Shown one piece after another: positions 39,401-51,400 of a DNA stretch of 64,000 nucleotides. The notes under the pieces were generated by a model. That model searched no databases and was not told the DNA's origin. It saw nothing but the letters and a program-made list of their open reading frames with translations. The stretch is from Euwallacea fornicatus (lineage: Eukaryota; Arthropoda; Insecta; Coleoptera; Curculionidae). Made by a program: the position numbers and the translations under genes. Each line of letters begins with the position of its first letter. Position 1 is the first letter of the stretch. The DNA lies in contig NC_089541.1 of NCBI RefSeq assembly GCF_040115645.1, forward strand, positions 6,944,001 through 7,008,000, in the 5' to 3' direction.

Positions 39401-42400
39401 AAGACTCTTCAGTTTTAGTTTCAAGTATGCCTGGTAGAGGTATGTCAACTGTCAAGACTTCTTCAACGTTTTGAGATAAGTGGACTTCAGGCTTCATAAT
39501 CGTGACTGTTTCTACGATATTTTCCAATATTTCGTTACCTTTAGGAACTCTTTCTGGGACATTTTTCTTTTTCTTCTTACTCTTTTTCTCTTTTGGTTTA
39601 CTGTCATGGTCTGCCCCATCTTGCTTTGAAATGGCTTCATGGGTAATATTCTCTTCAATCTTTACTGCAGTGACTTCAGACATTTGAGCATCTGGATTAA
39701 TTTCAACTTGCTCTTCTGCAGTTTCTTTTAATGAGGCAGTAGATAAACTTGTTTCAGTTTCTCTAATATGCTGAAGCCCAGTTCCTAAATTTATGGTTTG
39801 AGATTTGTTTGGAATTGAAATTTGTTCTTTTTCAAGCTGAGCTTCGATAGGTTCTGCGACAGTAACTGGAGTCTCTTTCATGAGTTCAGATATTTCATTA
39901 GAGATGAATACCAACTCATTACTAACAACACTGGTTTCAACCTGGTGGAGTTGTTCGTTTCCTCGAGAAGTATCTTCATCTATTGCAGATGTTTCTTTAT
40001 TGGCAGCAATTGCAAGCTGCTTATCAATTATATCTGATATATTAGAGTCCACTGTGTGTATATGTATGGATACATCTTTGTCTGCAGTATCTTTGTTGAC
40101 TCTAATTTTTTGCTTAACACCGTCCATTTCAGATTTGTTAATGTCTTGGCTAAGTATATCTTGATTTTTCTTCTTGCTTTTCTTCTTTTTGTTCTTAGAT
40201 TTGACATTACTTTCAGCTTCTGCCGAGGAAGATTCTCCCATTGTACTTTCTTCTTTAGGAGTTTTGATTTTCTTCTCTGCCGATTCTATTTCATCACTTT
40301 GCAGAGGAATATTTACCACTACTGGTTCATTTGATTTGTCTACAGTAATCAATTTAGATTTACTCTTATTTTTCTTCTTTGTAGCTGTTTTGGTTTCAGA
40401 CGTTTCGTGTTCTGGTAGAACCTTTGTTGGTGCAACTTCAAGATCTGAAGACTTGAATTTATTTTTTAGCTTGTTAGTGGGTTTCGGGGCAAAGTCTTCT
40501 TCTGAAGGAACTGTGGTTTGTATTAACACTGGGGATTCTATAGATTGTGGTGATGGCTCAACTTCTTTTGAAATTCTTAACGGTTTCTTGTTGTGTTTTT
40601 TATTCTTCGGTTCATCTAAATTTTCTTGAACTTTATGAGATGCTGGTTCAGCTTCATGCATGCTTACATTTTCTGTAAATTCTTCTACAACTAGAGATTG
40701 TTTTTGCATTTGCGTTTTATTTTTTTGGCGCGTATTCTGAATAAAGCTTTTCTGAGTATTATCGTCTTCACTATGCTTATTTGCCTTAGCTTTCTTCAAC
40801 TTATTAACATTCATATCGTTATATTGGGAAGTACTATCTAAATCACTAAGTAAGTCTTGCGAGTAAGGAATATCAACAGTTTCTTTACCACCTAATTGCT
40901 TAGACTCTCCACGGTAAACAAACTGTTGAGAATAGTCGGATTCGACACGTCGTGGTCGTTTCTCTCTATGACTAGGTTTTCTATCTCTATTTGAAAAGGC
41001 AGGAGGTTGCTCCCTAACGGGAGGAGTTCTCCTGCTTTGACGATAGCTGCGTTCCCTCGTTTCATCCAGGGACGTGGAAGAAGTTCCAGGTCTCGGAGAT
41101 AATTGTCTGGAAGCGCATCGCGTGGTCGTTTCTGGGTACACCGTAATACTGGATGGCTGGAGAGGTTTTTCACTTAATCCTTGGGACAATACCTGGGCGT
41201 AAGTAACTTGGCAGCTCTGCAGAGCACTGGGACCCTCTGCATCCTCTCCTGGAACTGCAGATTCTGGCTGCTTTTCCACAAGTTGTTCGACAACTACCAC
41301 CTCTTTTTTTGGCTCATTTACTTGTGGTGGAGGAATAGGTTCCTCTGCTACTTCTTCAATTTGAGCATTCGCAAATTCCTGAGTGGAAAATTCTGGGATT
41401 TGGGAATACTGTTGAGACGGAGCAGCCGCGTGGTAGGTGCCTAGGCCTGAGCTCATTAGCTGCTGGCCTGAAGCAATGAAATTCACCATGTCCGGAATTG
41501 GCTGAATGTATTCCAGGATGTTAGGCTGCTGAGCCGCAATAGTTTGATGGTAGTAGTCGGTATTATAATCGTAAGGAACTTGCTGGTATTGGTTCCATAT
41601 TGGAGTCGGTTGGATGATAAATTGATTAGGTTGTTGATAGAGAATTGCGCTCTCTTGAGCTATTGTTGGAGGATATTGTTCTGATTCTGTAGTTACCGCG
41701 GCAGGCTCTTCTACAGGTTTTGATTCAACTTTGGGTTTTAAGGGAAGTATTTCCAGTTGATTACTGGTAGGAGTTTGAGTCTCCATTTGCTGCTTCTTGA
41801 TCATTTGATTTCTGAGTACCTCCGCGTAAGTGGTCGATCCAGGAGCCCACATGGGGCTTCTAGATCGAGTACGCATTTCTGGTACTCCTAACTGATTTGA
41901 TTGTGGCGAAACTATCGTTTTCTCAGTGTGCTTCGCAGGTCTCCTCTTAGGAGACCGACTTTTTCTTGTATACGATTTGTTCCGGGCCTCTTTGGCTACC
42001 GGCAGGGATGTAGGAATGGGGCGGGACTCGGATATCTCGACATCATGGGGGCGTTCTTGAGACAAAGAACGTCTGGCGGTGATGTCAGCATAACTGACTT
42101 CTAGTATGGGACTGTCAATGAGGGCGTAGGGGTCCACGCGGCGAATGTAGGAGACCAGCATGGTGATTCGTTGTCGGCACTCTTCGATCCGCGCCTAATT
42201 CGTGCAACAATGCAAAATATCAGTATCCCGTTAAAAATCGCGCAAGAGGGTGGCTGAAACGCGTGTCATGGTCAAGTTTTCGGAGAGTCGTGATCGGGGG
42301 GTGGTGTCATGGTCTGGAGAAGTTTTAGGGGCAGGGGGAGGGGGGGTGTTCTACGTGTCTAGAGGCTCCAGATCGGGCACCCCTAGTTGAACGATTCGTT

Positions 42401-45400
42401 TGACTCGTTCGTTGCGAAGGGAGAGGCTGTGTTGCAAACCCCTTATTCGCTCTCTGCAACCCTGGACACGTGAACGGGGATAAGGAAGGGAATGCAGCAA
42501 AAAATCGAAAAAAAGAAAGAGAAAAACCATTTGATAAAATCAACAGTCAAAACAATAGCAAACAAGACTTAAAATCGATTGTGTTCGCTTCATCTGGCTC
42601 ACCCAAAAGCTACTTAAACTGAAAATGAAAGCGTGATGCACGAGTTTAAGTGTGGATAGTGTACCATGAAACAGTGTTGGGTGAATGAGATAGACAGTGA
42701 ACACAAACCAGGTGATAAGTAGTGTGAACTCAAGCAAAATGGCAACTACAAGCGTAAGTGGAAAATGGTAAAAAAGGCGATAATCAAAAGAAGAAAATGA
42801 AACAAATTATAGAGCCCGAAACCAAAACAAACACAATCCCCGCTGCCGGTTGGGAAGGGGGAGATGGAAACACCTTGATGATCGTGTCAGCCACCTCTAG
42901 AGCGCAAAGCTCATCAAAATGTTTCCAAAAGTTTCAGCTTTTCAAAGGTTTCAATTTTCAATTTGCGTTTCTGAGAATGAGGGTTGGCTCTAAATGTTGA
43001 ACGGATTTACTGTATACTTTTTAGCTTCTACCGCTGCTGTGCACACTGTGACTCGGAATGGTGGAGGCGAGACCTTTATTTTTTTAATAGAAATTAGTGA
43101 TCCTCTAACTGGTGTGTGATTAGTGACAAATCTACAGGGTCTTCCGGTTAGGACTGCGCACCCGCTTAGTTAAAAAACGATGTGAGTCAGATTTAAAAAA
43201 ATATATATGGATATATGTGTATATAATATGAGCGTTCTTCAGGGTCAACAAATTAAAAAATAAATTTTGAACAAATTTATGTAAACACATACCAAAAATT
43301 ATGCTTATAATACACTGAAGAATTCCGAGATAGGAGGGTACGCATACCTAGACGGTTCACTCTGCGTGGCCAAATTCATGCTCACCACTAAGATCTCGGA
43401 AACCGAAAGAGATACTATCCAGTTGAAATGGAAGTTATTTCCGGATATTTCGAAATTGTGGAATTTTTAACACTGAAAATTACACAATTTATCCCCATTT
43501 AATCCCGAGTATCGCTTACGATTTCTAAGATCTTCTCTGGAATTTGGTACACCCTGTTCAATAAGTTCATGTCGAGCTAAGTTCAAATCTAAGTTAAAAC
43601 ACAATCTAAGGTGCCTACGCAATTTTAATGCAAAGGCCACCAAGATCAAAAGTGATCATTTTGGACCTATATTTAGTAGTGTCCTCTCCTGTGTATTAAG
43701 AGGCCTTATCGTGCCTCCATCATTTTAGTCAAAAGTAAAAACTAAAACAGTCAAGTTAATCGTCACACGCCCTACCTCTTGCTCCCTGGTAGCTCCGTCT
43801 CTATCATGAGGTTTGTAGTTGGGAGCCATTGATGTACGTAATTGTTGCTCCACCTGTAACAGACAGTAAATGTTTCTCCCCTGTATTGTTTTCCTGCTTA
43901 ATCAGCAAAGGGGACAGATAAGTTACCGTTAAACAAAGGAGCTCATTTTGGAATTGAACTGAACATTTCCAAACTGTCTTGTTAAATCTTTAAAATCGTC
44001 ACAATACTAATCCCATTAAACTACACTACATCAATTAAAGGCTTCTTATTTATATACGATACCTGTACGATCTGCTGCCTCAACTGCTGCACTTCACCCT
44101 GATAGCCCTCAACTTGTAGAATTGCCTTCTCCAGCTGGGTTACCTGGCCTTTGATGGAGTCCTCTAATCCGTCTAGGTCCTGCAAAAGCTCACTGACCGA
44201 TTCCGTGATCTTCGTGTCGGCTTTAATTCCAGATCGGAAGTGAAGCTAAATAATGCTCATTGCCAAATATGCTCCAAAATTTCTGAACGCGGAACGTACC
44301 TGGAGCTTCTCAATAGATAGAGAAATCTTAGTCTTCTGGATGTGAATGTCTGCCAACATCTTCTCACGGATTGCGTGCTGGTCTCTCAAAGGCTTCTTCT
44401 TGTTTTGAGGCGATTCCAGAGCAGTTCTGGCCTTCTCGGCCCATGTTCGGGCTTCCTTCATTTTTTTCTCACACTGCTCCCATTCCTCAGAAGTTTCTTG
44501 TAGAAGCGCGTTCTGTTGTAAACATATATAAAAACATAATAAAATGTAGGCAGCTAGAAAATCTCTTCAAAAACATTTAATATGTCTTAAACGATGTGTC
44601 TAAAATATATGGTGCTCATAGGGAAAATTTTAAGCCAACAAACCCTTTCTAAAATTTGAGCTTCAACTTCAGTTTTCACTTCTTCCGCATGCTCCATTTT
44701 CTTAGGTAAATCTCCTACTGTGGTCACAGTGCTGATATACTCCAATTCCTTGACCATGTCGCTGAGATTCTTGGTGGCCCCCTTGCAGCTTTTGACAGCA
44801 TTCTTAAACACAGTTTTTAGCGATAAAAGTGTAATTTTTCTTCAGAAAAACTTACGTGGTAATCGTGCAATCTCTGCTTGACATCCTGCAGAGAACTAAC
44901 ATTCAAAGGCTCCTGCAAAAATATTCTCCTTTCTTCAGTCCATTGAATCACCAGCTCATACAAGGCGAGGAATCTTTGCCAGGCATCCAGAATGTCGCCC
45001 ACCTGATCTCGTTTCTCCTCCAAAGACGACTTTACTTGACTGATTTGATCTGTTAGATTGTCGATGGTAGATTGCACTATATCTTTTTCATCTTGTTTGC
45101 GCGACTTTTCTATAATCGTCTTCCCATTCTTGATAACCTTGTCCAGCTTATCCGTAATGCTTCCAATCTCTGAGTAGATTTGTTGCAATTTCTCATGAAG
45201 TTGCTGAGGCGTCACCGATCGGTCCTGGATCTTCAGCTCGGAGTCCTTGATCCAGTTCTGCAATTCCTCCACATCAGTCAAGTAGTCGGTCCGGATGGTC
45301 TTCGCTTTTTTGAATTCCCTCTCTTTGTCCTCCATGGCAGTCACTACACCTTCAGTGAGCAATTCCAACTGATTAAGTTCCTGAGCGATGTCGGACGGTA

Positions 45401-48400
45401 CGAGGTTCTGCGCTGCTTGGTACTTGCTCCTGAGGTCAGCCGAAAGCTGCCTCGCGTCGTTGATTCTACTCTGTACCTGCGAACTGAGCTTCCTCAATTC
45501 TTTCTCGGTCCGCGAAAGGTCCTCGTCGAACACGTAAAAATCAATTATCTCACTCTTCAAATCTACAAGCTCACTCTTCTTCTGGGTCACGTCGCGAAGA
45601 GCTTTCTCGATTGCCGCTAAGTCTTCTTCGACTTTGGTTCGCTTTTCCTTCAAGTTGTCCAAAAGCCTGGAATGAAAAAGATCGTTAATGCGTGATTAGT
45701 CTGAAGCAACGTGTTTTGATTTGGTTAGCGTGACCGCACAAATTTTGAAAGTACATCAAAAAGCACAGTGGTATTTTTAGAGGTTTGACCTCACGTAGGA
45801 GTTTTTGAACGCGGACCAAAATAACGTTTTGAGCAATCCTAGGCTTTTAATTTTAACTCGGGAATGTAAAAATTTGTATTGATTTTTAGTTAATTCGGTC
45901 GAAAATTGCGATTGTGTGAGTTTGAACTTGGACACCTTTTTTTACCTATTTCATATACAGGTTGTTGCCCAAAACGACCCATGGAACGCAGGAAGACACA
46001 TAATAATATTGAGGGAACTTAAAAAAACATAACTTAGGAACGCCTTACGTTTTTGACACCACCTGTATATTTTCTGGTATTATTATAAAGTGTGACGCAC
46101 TTCTTTCTATGTAGGTATTTTCTCGTGTGCATTTTCTACCTCTAATGTGTGAATGGTAAATGAGTAGCGACCGAATATACTCTCTTGAAACAGTTTGTAG
46201 AGTATACTGTGTGTATTTTTGTCAATCTTACTGTATATTAAAGGAAAAAATTATTTTTGCCACGGCGATCATTAATTAATCGAAATGTTTTGGCCATTCC
46301 GATTCCTACAAACACAAACAAGGACTGAAGAGCATATTTTAGAAAGCTCGAAAGTTCAAAATAAAAGTCAGCTCAGCGAAGAAATAAAAGCTTCTCTAGT
46401 TTTTGAGATCTTCGAGACATAGATCCAGTAATAGAGGCTACAGAGGTGGCAGTAGACGTGGATTTCCATAAAATGTTTATTTAATTAGTCGTTTAAATTA
46501 ATAAATTACTTGAAGCGATGAAAATGTCGCTTTTCTCCAAAAGGTTACTTTTAGAGATTCTGAAGTATGTGATTCAAATTAACTATGGTTAATTTTTGAA
46601 AAACGTCCTCAGTAGCACTTGAGAGTTTTTCCCAGTGTAAAACCCAAAAAAATCCTATTTTAGGAATTGTCGTTGCTAGTGAAATTTGGACACCGCTTGC
46701 TATCAACCAGGTGGACAATTGATCTTAATTATCATGTGAAAAACTAAGAAATAAATTTTGTTGACTGAGGCGTTTTGCTTATGAGTCAACTTAATTTTGA
46801 TTACAAAACTGTAGAAAAGTAAAAGGACCGAATTTGATAAGTACGCAACTTTCCAATACCTACAAGTTGTTTTTACGACCGTTTTCATACTACACTAAAA
46901 TCACTTTTTCGGGACACCAAACACTACTGGCGTTCGTGCGTCGAGTGGGAATGACCAACAATGACTAATTAACATTTTCTTGCTAATTCCTCTGGCTCAA
47001 AGGATGTGGAGGCAAAAAAGTTGACAGCCTTGTTGTTTAACTATCTTCCAGAAAGAAAAGAATTCGCTTTGCGAATTTTGGCATAAACTTGAAGGCACGT
47101 GCTTCCTCTGTCGATCTCCGAAAACAAACTTAAGGCCTAAACAGGCAAATCTCGCTCGTGTAACGACTGTCCTGCCGCCTTAAATTAGCTCTGGCCGGCC
47201 AGAGTGGACGCGACGCGCGGTCAAAAATAGCCCCTCAAATCACTGAAGTTGTATTCACCTCAAAATTTCGGCTTCGAAGGCAACAACCAGTTCGTCTAAT
47301 AATTAAAAAGCGCACTAAAATCGCACTCGGGGGGCCTCCGAACAAATAAGGGCTCCGAGCATGAAATGAAAATCACTAAAAATGCACAGAAAACTAAGTC
47401 CACCACTGTATTCGATTAGGGTGGGTCGTCGGTCGGTCGTCGGGGTTGGATCGGTACCAGGCAGTGAGAACTCCCCCTAAAAATCGAGGATTCTATCCAG
47501 CCATCCAGTATGTTCAAGGCGTGATTTTGATTTGAATTTGGGACGCCGCCGACGGACGTCAGACTCGCGGCGTCGCGACGCTCGCGCGCATGGCGCTAGG
47601 CGCGGTTTTGTTCATTTTTACATAGTGGAAGAACAAGTTTTTCGTAGTGTTAAATTGCGCTTTCATGTTAATTTAATCAATGGCAATGATTTAGGACAAA
47701 ATAAGCAGCCTCAGAGGGTATAAAATGTTTGACTTGTATTTCTGTCTTCCTCAAGGCTGAGAGTAGGAAAACCTACCCAGAAGACAAAAAAAAATCATGT
47801 AAATATGAATTTATAAAATGTATCAATAAACAAATTAGAGTGCTAAAAACAGAATGTGCAGGCGTAAATTTGGGAAAACGAGCATTCATCAATTGGGGCT
47901 TCGTCGTGGCAGATATCAAAATTTCTAAAAGCGTTTTCATTTTTAAGGCCCTGTATTTGAGTGCCCGGAGGCTTGTGATTGGGACAAATCTCAAGCTCGT
48001 CCAGGGATTCACCTGTGTAATGATTATCGAGCACTCCATAAAATTACCAAATTCAAACTTTTTGTTGAAGTTTGCAATTTGGCCCGTTGCACCTCTACGC
48101 TATTCGTGCTCGTGACTAGGTGGTTTCGGTAAGGTTTATTTTAGTTGCCCCGACCAAATGGTTTCTTTGTAATTCGTCGAAGTTCCCGCAAATACGATTT
48201 TTTTAAACACAGCAAAATGCATCTATTAAACCGGTTGGTGAACATGCCATCCATTGGCACTGCGCCAAAACGGCCGTGGTTTCTAAATAAAAACGTGAAG
48301 GATTTCAGTTTTATTTACGGAACAAGAAATTATCTAATCACTTGTTTTCCTTTTTAACACAGTAAACTATAGGCCTACGTGGTGACCGTAATAAGTCTAT

Positions 48401-51400
48401 TATTCCCATTAAAGTTGGGGGAGTTAACCAGAAATACAAAGTTTAGGAATGCAAATCAGATTCCGGCTAAACTGGGAGAAAAGGCTAACCTAATACGTTG
48501 AAAGTATTGGGCCAATTTTGAGGATTTTACGGATACCTCCTGCAAAATTAACAAAACATGATGGTCCTGGTATGTGATGACCAAGAGGTCTCAAGTATCG
48601 CCGGGTTACGTGCATGGGCGCCAGCAGCCCAAGTTCTTGATTAGTCCCGTCTTTTAAACCATTCAAACAGCGAAACGTCCGTTAGGATAGACAGCGATGA
48701 ATGAAATATAATAATTTAACAAAATAAATATGCGCTGAATCATTTGTGCCAAGTTTATGTAAATTCTCAAGCAAACAATTTTTTTGTCGCTGGTAAATTA
48801 GACAGTGATAAAAGCACAGTTTACGTATCATCTGAAATTACACGGAGTGCCGCCTTTAGTAAGTTCAAAAATATCACATGAATGACACGTCATCCACATA
48901 GATCACAATTAGAATTTCATTTTAATATATTTTAACTCAATTGCGAATCACGTGAAAGTGAATGAAACATGAAAATAAAAATGATCGGATACCAGAGTGT
49001 CGGTGAGCGAAATAGAAGGTCAATAGATGTGTGATAGTAAGGTGTCCCTCAATGTTAAACATTTCTAATTTATCCCAAAACGGAATATGAATGTAATGTG
49101 ACAGTGAGTTGGAATAAAATAGTAAGTGGGTGAGAATGGGTGTGAAACCTTTGAGTTTCAGTAACGATTTGGTGAACAAAAACACATAAACCAAGTAACT
49201 GATTTGTGGATTGAAATTATCCAATATGGTCAACGTAGAAAACAATAGGGATAAATGATGTCGAAACTTTCCGAGTTTAAAAGTTGCGATTTGGTGAAGA
49301 ATCTAGTGAACCTAAACCATCGTGGTATCACTCTGGTCCAGATGAGCGAACGACCGAACACTAACATTCGCAGTTCACATGGTTTCAAATGGGACTATTA
49401 GTAATGTGATTTTGATTGATTTTAGAGAAAAACCTAAATTCTTCTTTATCTTATTTTAAGATAAGAAAGAGGCTTAGTTCTCCCGTTTCCACTTTTTGGT
49501 ATTCCTGGTTATTCCAATTTTCAGGTTTGAGAATTTTTAGGCCTCAGTATCCTAGAAGAACTGCATGAACTTGAGTTGCCATAGCTGAAAGAGCTGTGAG
49601 AGCTATGCAAGCGTCTCATAGGCGTTTGCATGTGTTTTCGGAATAGTTCCAGTTAGTTCAGGTTGACACCTGATCAACAATTCTCCCAGTACGGTTCCCA
49701 AAGCTCCCGTCTGAACAAAACCGCTAGGATCAGAATGCTTTACTATAATTTTACGAAAATGTGTTGTTCCACTGAGGGAGCTTTTAGCAATTCGTTGATG
49801 CCAGAATTTCTTATTACATCTATGTGGCTTTTTCAGAATATCAGAACTCATCATCTTTTCTCACTGACGGTTGAAAATGAGAACATTTTTAAATCTCTAC
49901 GAAGAAACATTAAAAAGCTGATATCAATAGGTATTTTCCCTTTTCCTAACAAATGAATCATTGCGAAATGAAAGTCACGATTATTCTATAAAAATTGTTA
50001 TAAAAATTTTATTTGTTTCGACAGTAAATATTGTTAACGAGTAGAAGTGCAACAATATATTCGTAATGCTTATCCACATAACAAGGTCAATGCTTTGAAA
50101 ATGACTCAAAATAAATAATATGGAAATTATACCATCAGTACTATTTCGATGTCGGTCGCATTGTATTAAAAAAGGTTCCCCGATAATATTTACATTTGAA
50201 AATGACCTAAACGTGTATTAATATCGGCCCCATTTATTTAATCTAATTACCTTTGGTAAGAGTTAATTAGCTGGTCCAGCTTCTTAGATAATGCTGAGGC
50301 GGATTCCGGGGAACATTCTCCCAGAAACAGGAGGACTACCTTGGAATGATCCAACACGTCTTTCTCCTGCGATTTGAGACTGGACGCTTCTGTGTATAAT
50401 TCCTAAAATAAAAGGAGAATCATTGGAAACGAGGATCAAGGGGGAGAAAGACGACAAGATTTTGATTAACACAAGAAGAGAATTTGCGAACGGGAAAATT
50501 GTGCATAAATGCTCAGTTTCATATTAAATGCGCCACCCACTAATGATAATGATAATTAAGTGTTGTAATTTTGGCAAAATATTACTTCATAATGGAGTAT
50601 GAAATAATCAGCGTTTCAGTAAAACAGAAGGACCGCTAAAGATTAACAATGTTCTAAGACCGGAATTAGTGTACTTCATGCAGATATGACCGAATGACAT
50701 TTTACAACTGGCCAATGCAAGGCAGCATGCTGCAAATATTACTCGATAGCGTCTGCAACAAGAACAATTTGAAATGCTGCCTTGGCCTGCACGGTTACCA
50801 GATCTATCACATATCGAACAACTTTAGGACATGAGGAGTCACGGTTTTCGAAATTCACCGAGGCTTCCAAAAAACATGGATGATCCACGACACTACCTTG
50901 AGGTAGTATGGAATAAAATGCCCCAGGAGGATATTGATCATTTGTTGGAAAGCGTGTCGCGAAGAGTACATGCTTGCATTGCCGTACGAGGCGATGTCGC
51001 TCATTATTAACTTTTTACTTAATAAATGTTGTTTTTTTGTATTGAAACTTTGATTACTTGATACTCTGTTATGAAGCATTATATTGTCAAGAATACAACA
51101 CTTAATTACTGTAATTAGTGGGTGGTGAGTTTCATATGGAAGTGAGTGTACATCGAGGTTTGTAATTAAAAAAAATTGCTACATAAAGAAATATTTTGGG
51201 AGTTTTGTGTCAGCCTGCAGCAGGTGCAGCAGTGATTTATTTTAGAAATTTGTTGCTCATTTCTCGCCTTCATAGAAAAGTGCTTCCTGACAAATTCTAT
51301 TTGCCAGGAAGCGTTTTTCAAACAAATTTTTGATTACAAAAATAGACAATCAAGCCAACATCAACACATTATTATTTCCATGAATGCTGTTTGCCTACAG

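Larger units (their letters stand above)
45667..50250 (-). other. 4.6-kb intron of Msp300
   Basis: It contains a small inverted-end element at 45956-46067 and a CpG-rich island at about 47160-47620. In 46070-47160 and 47620-50250 no gene is supported. An 83-codon minus frame at 49603-49854 has no recognised similarity. Confidence 0.7.

Noticed and set aside
47729..48115. 128-codon plus ORF in intron
   Set aside because: AT-biased, unrecognised, with no start context or splice support.
49603..49854. 83-codon minus ORF in the 4.6-kb intron
   Set aside because: Looks mildly protein-like but has no recognised motif, and no splice sites matching the neighbouring exons were worked out. It may be a decayed pseudogene fragment.
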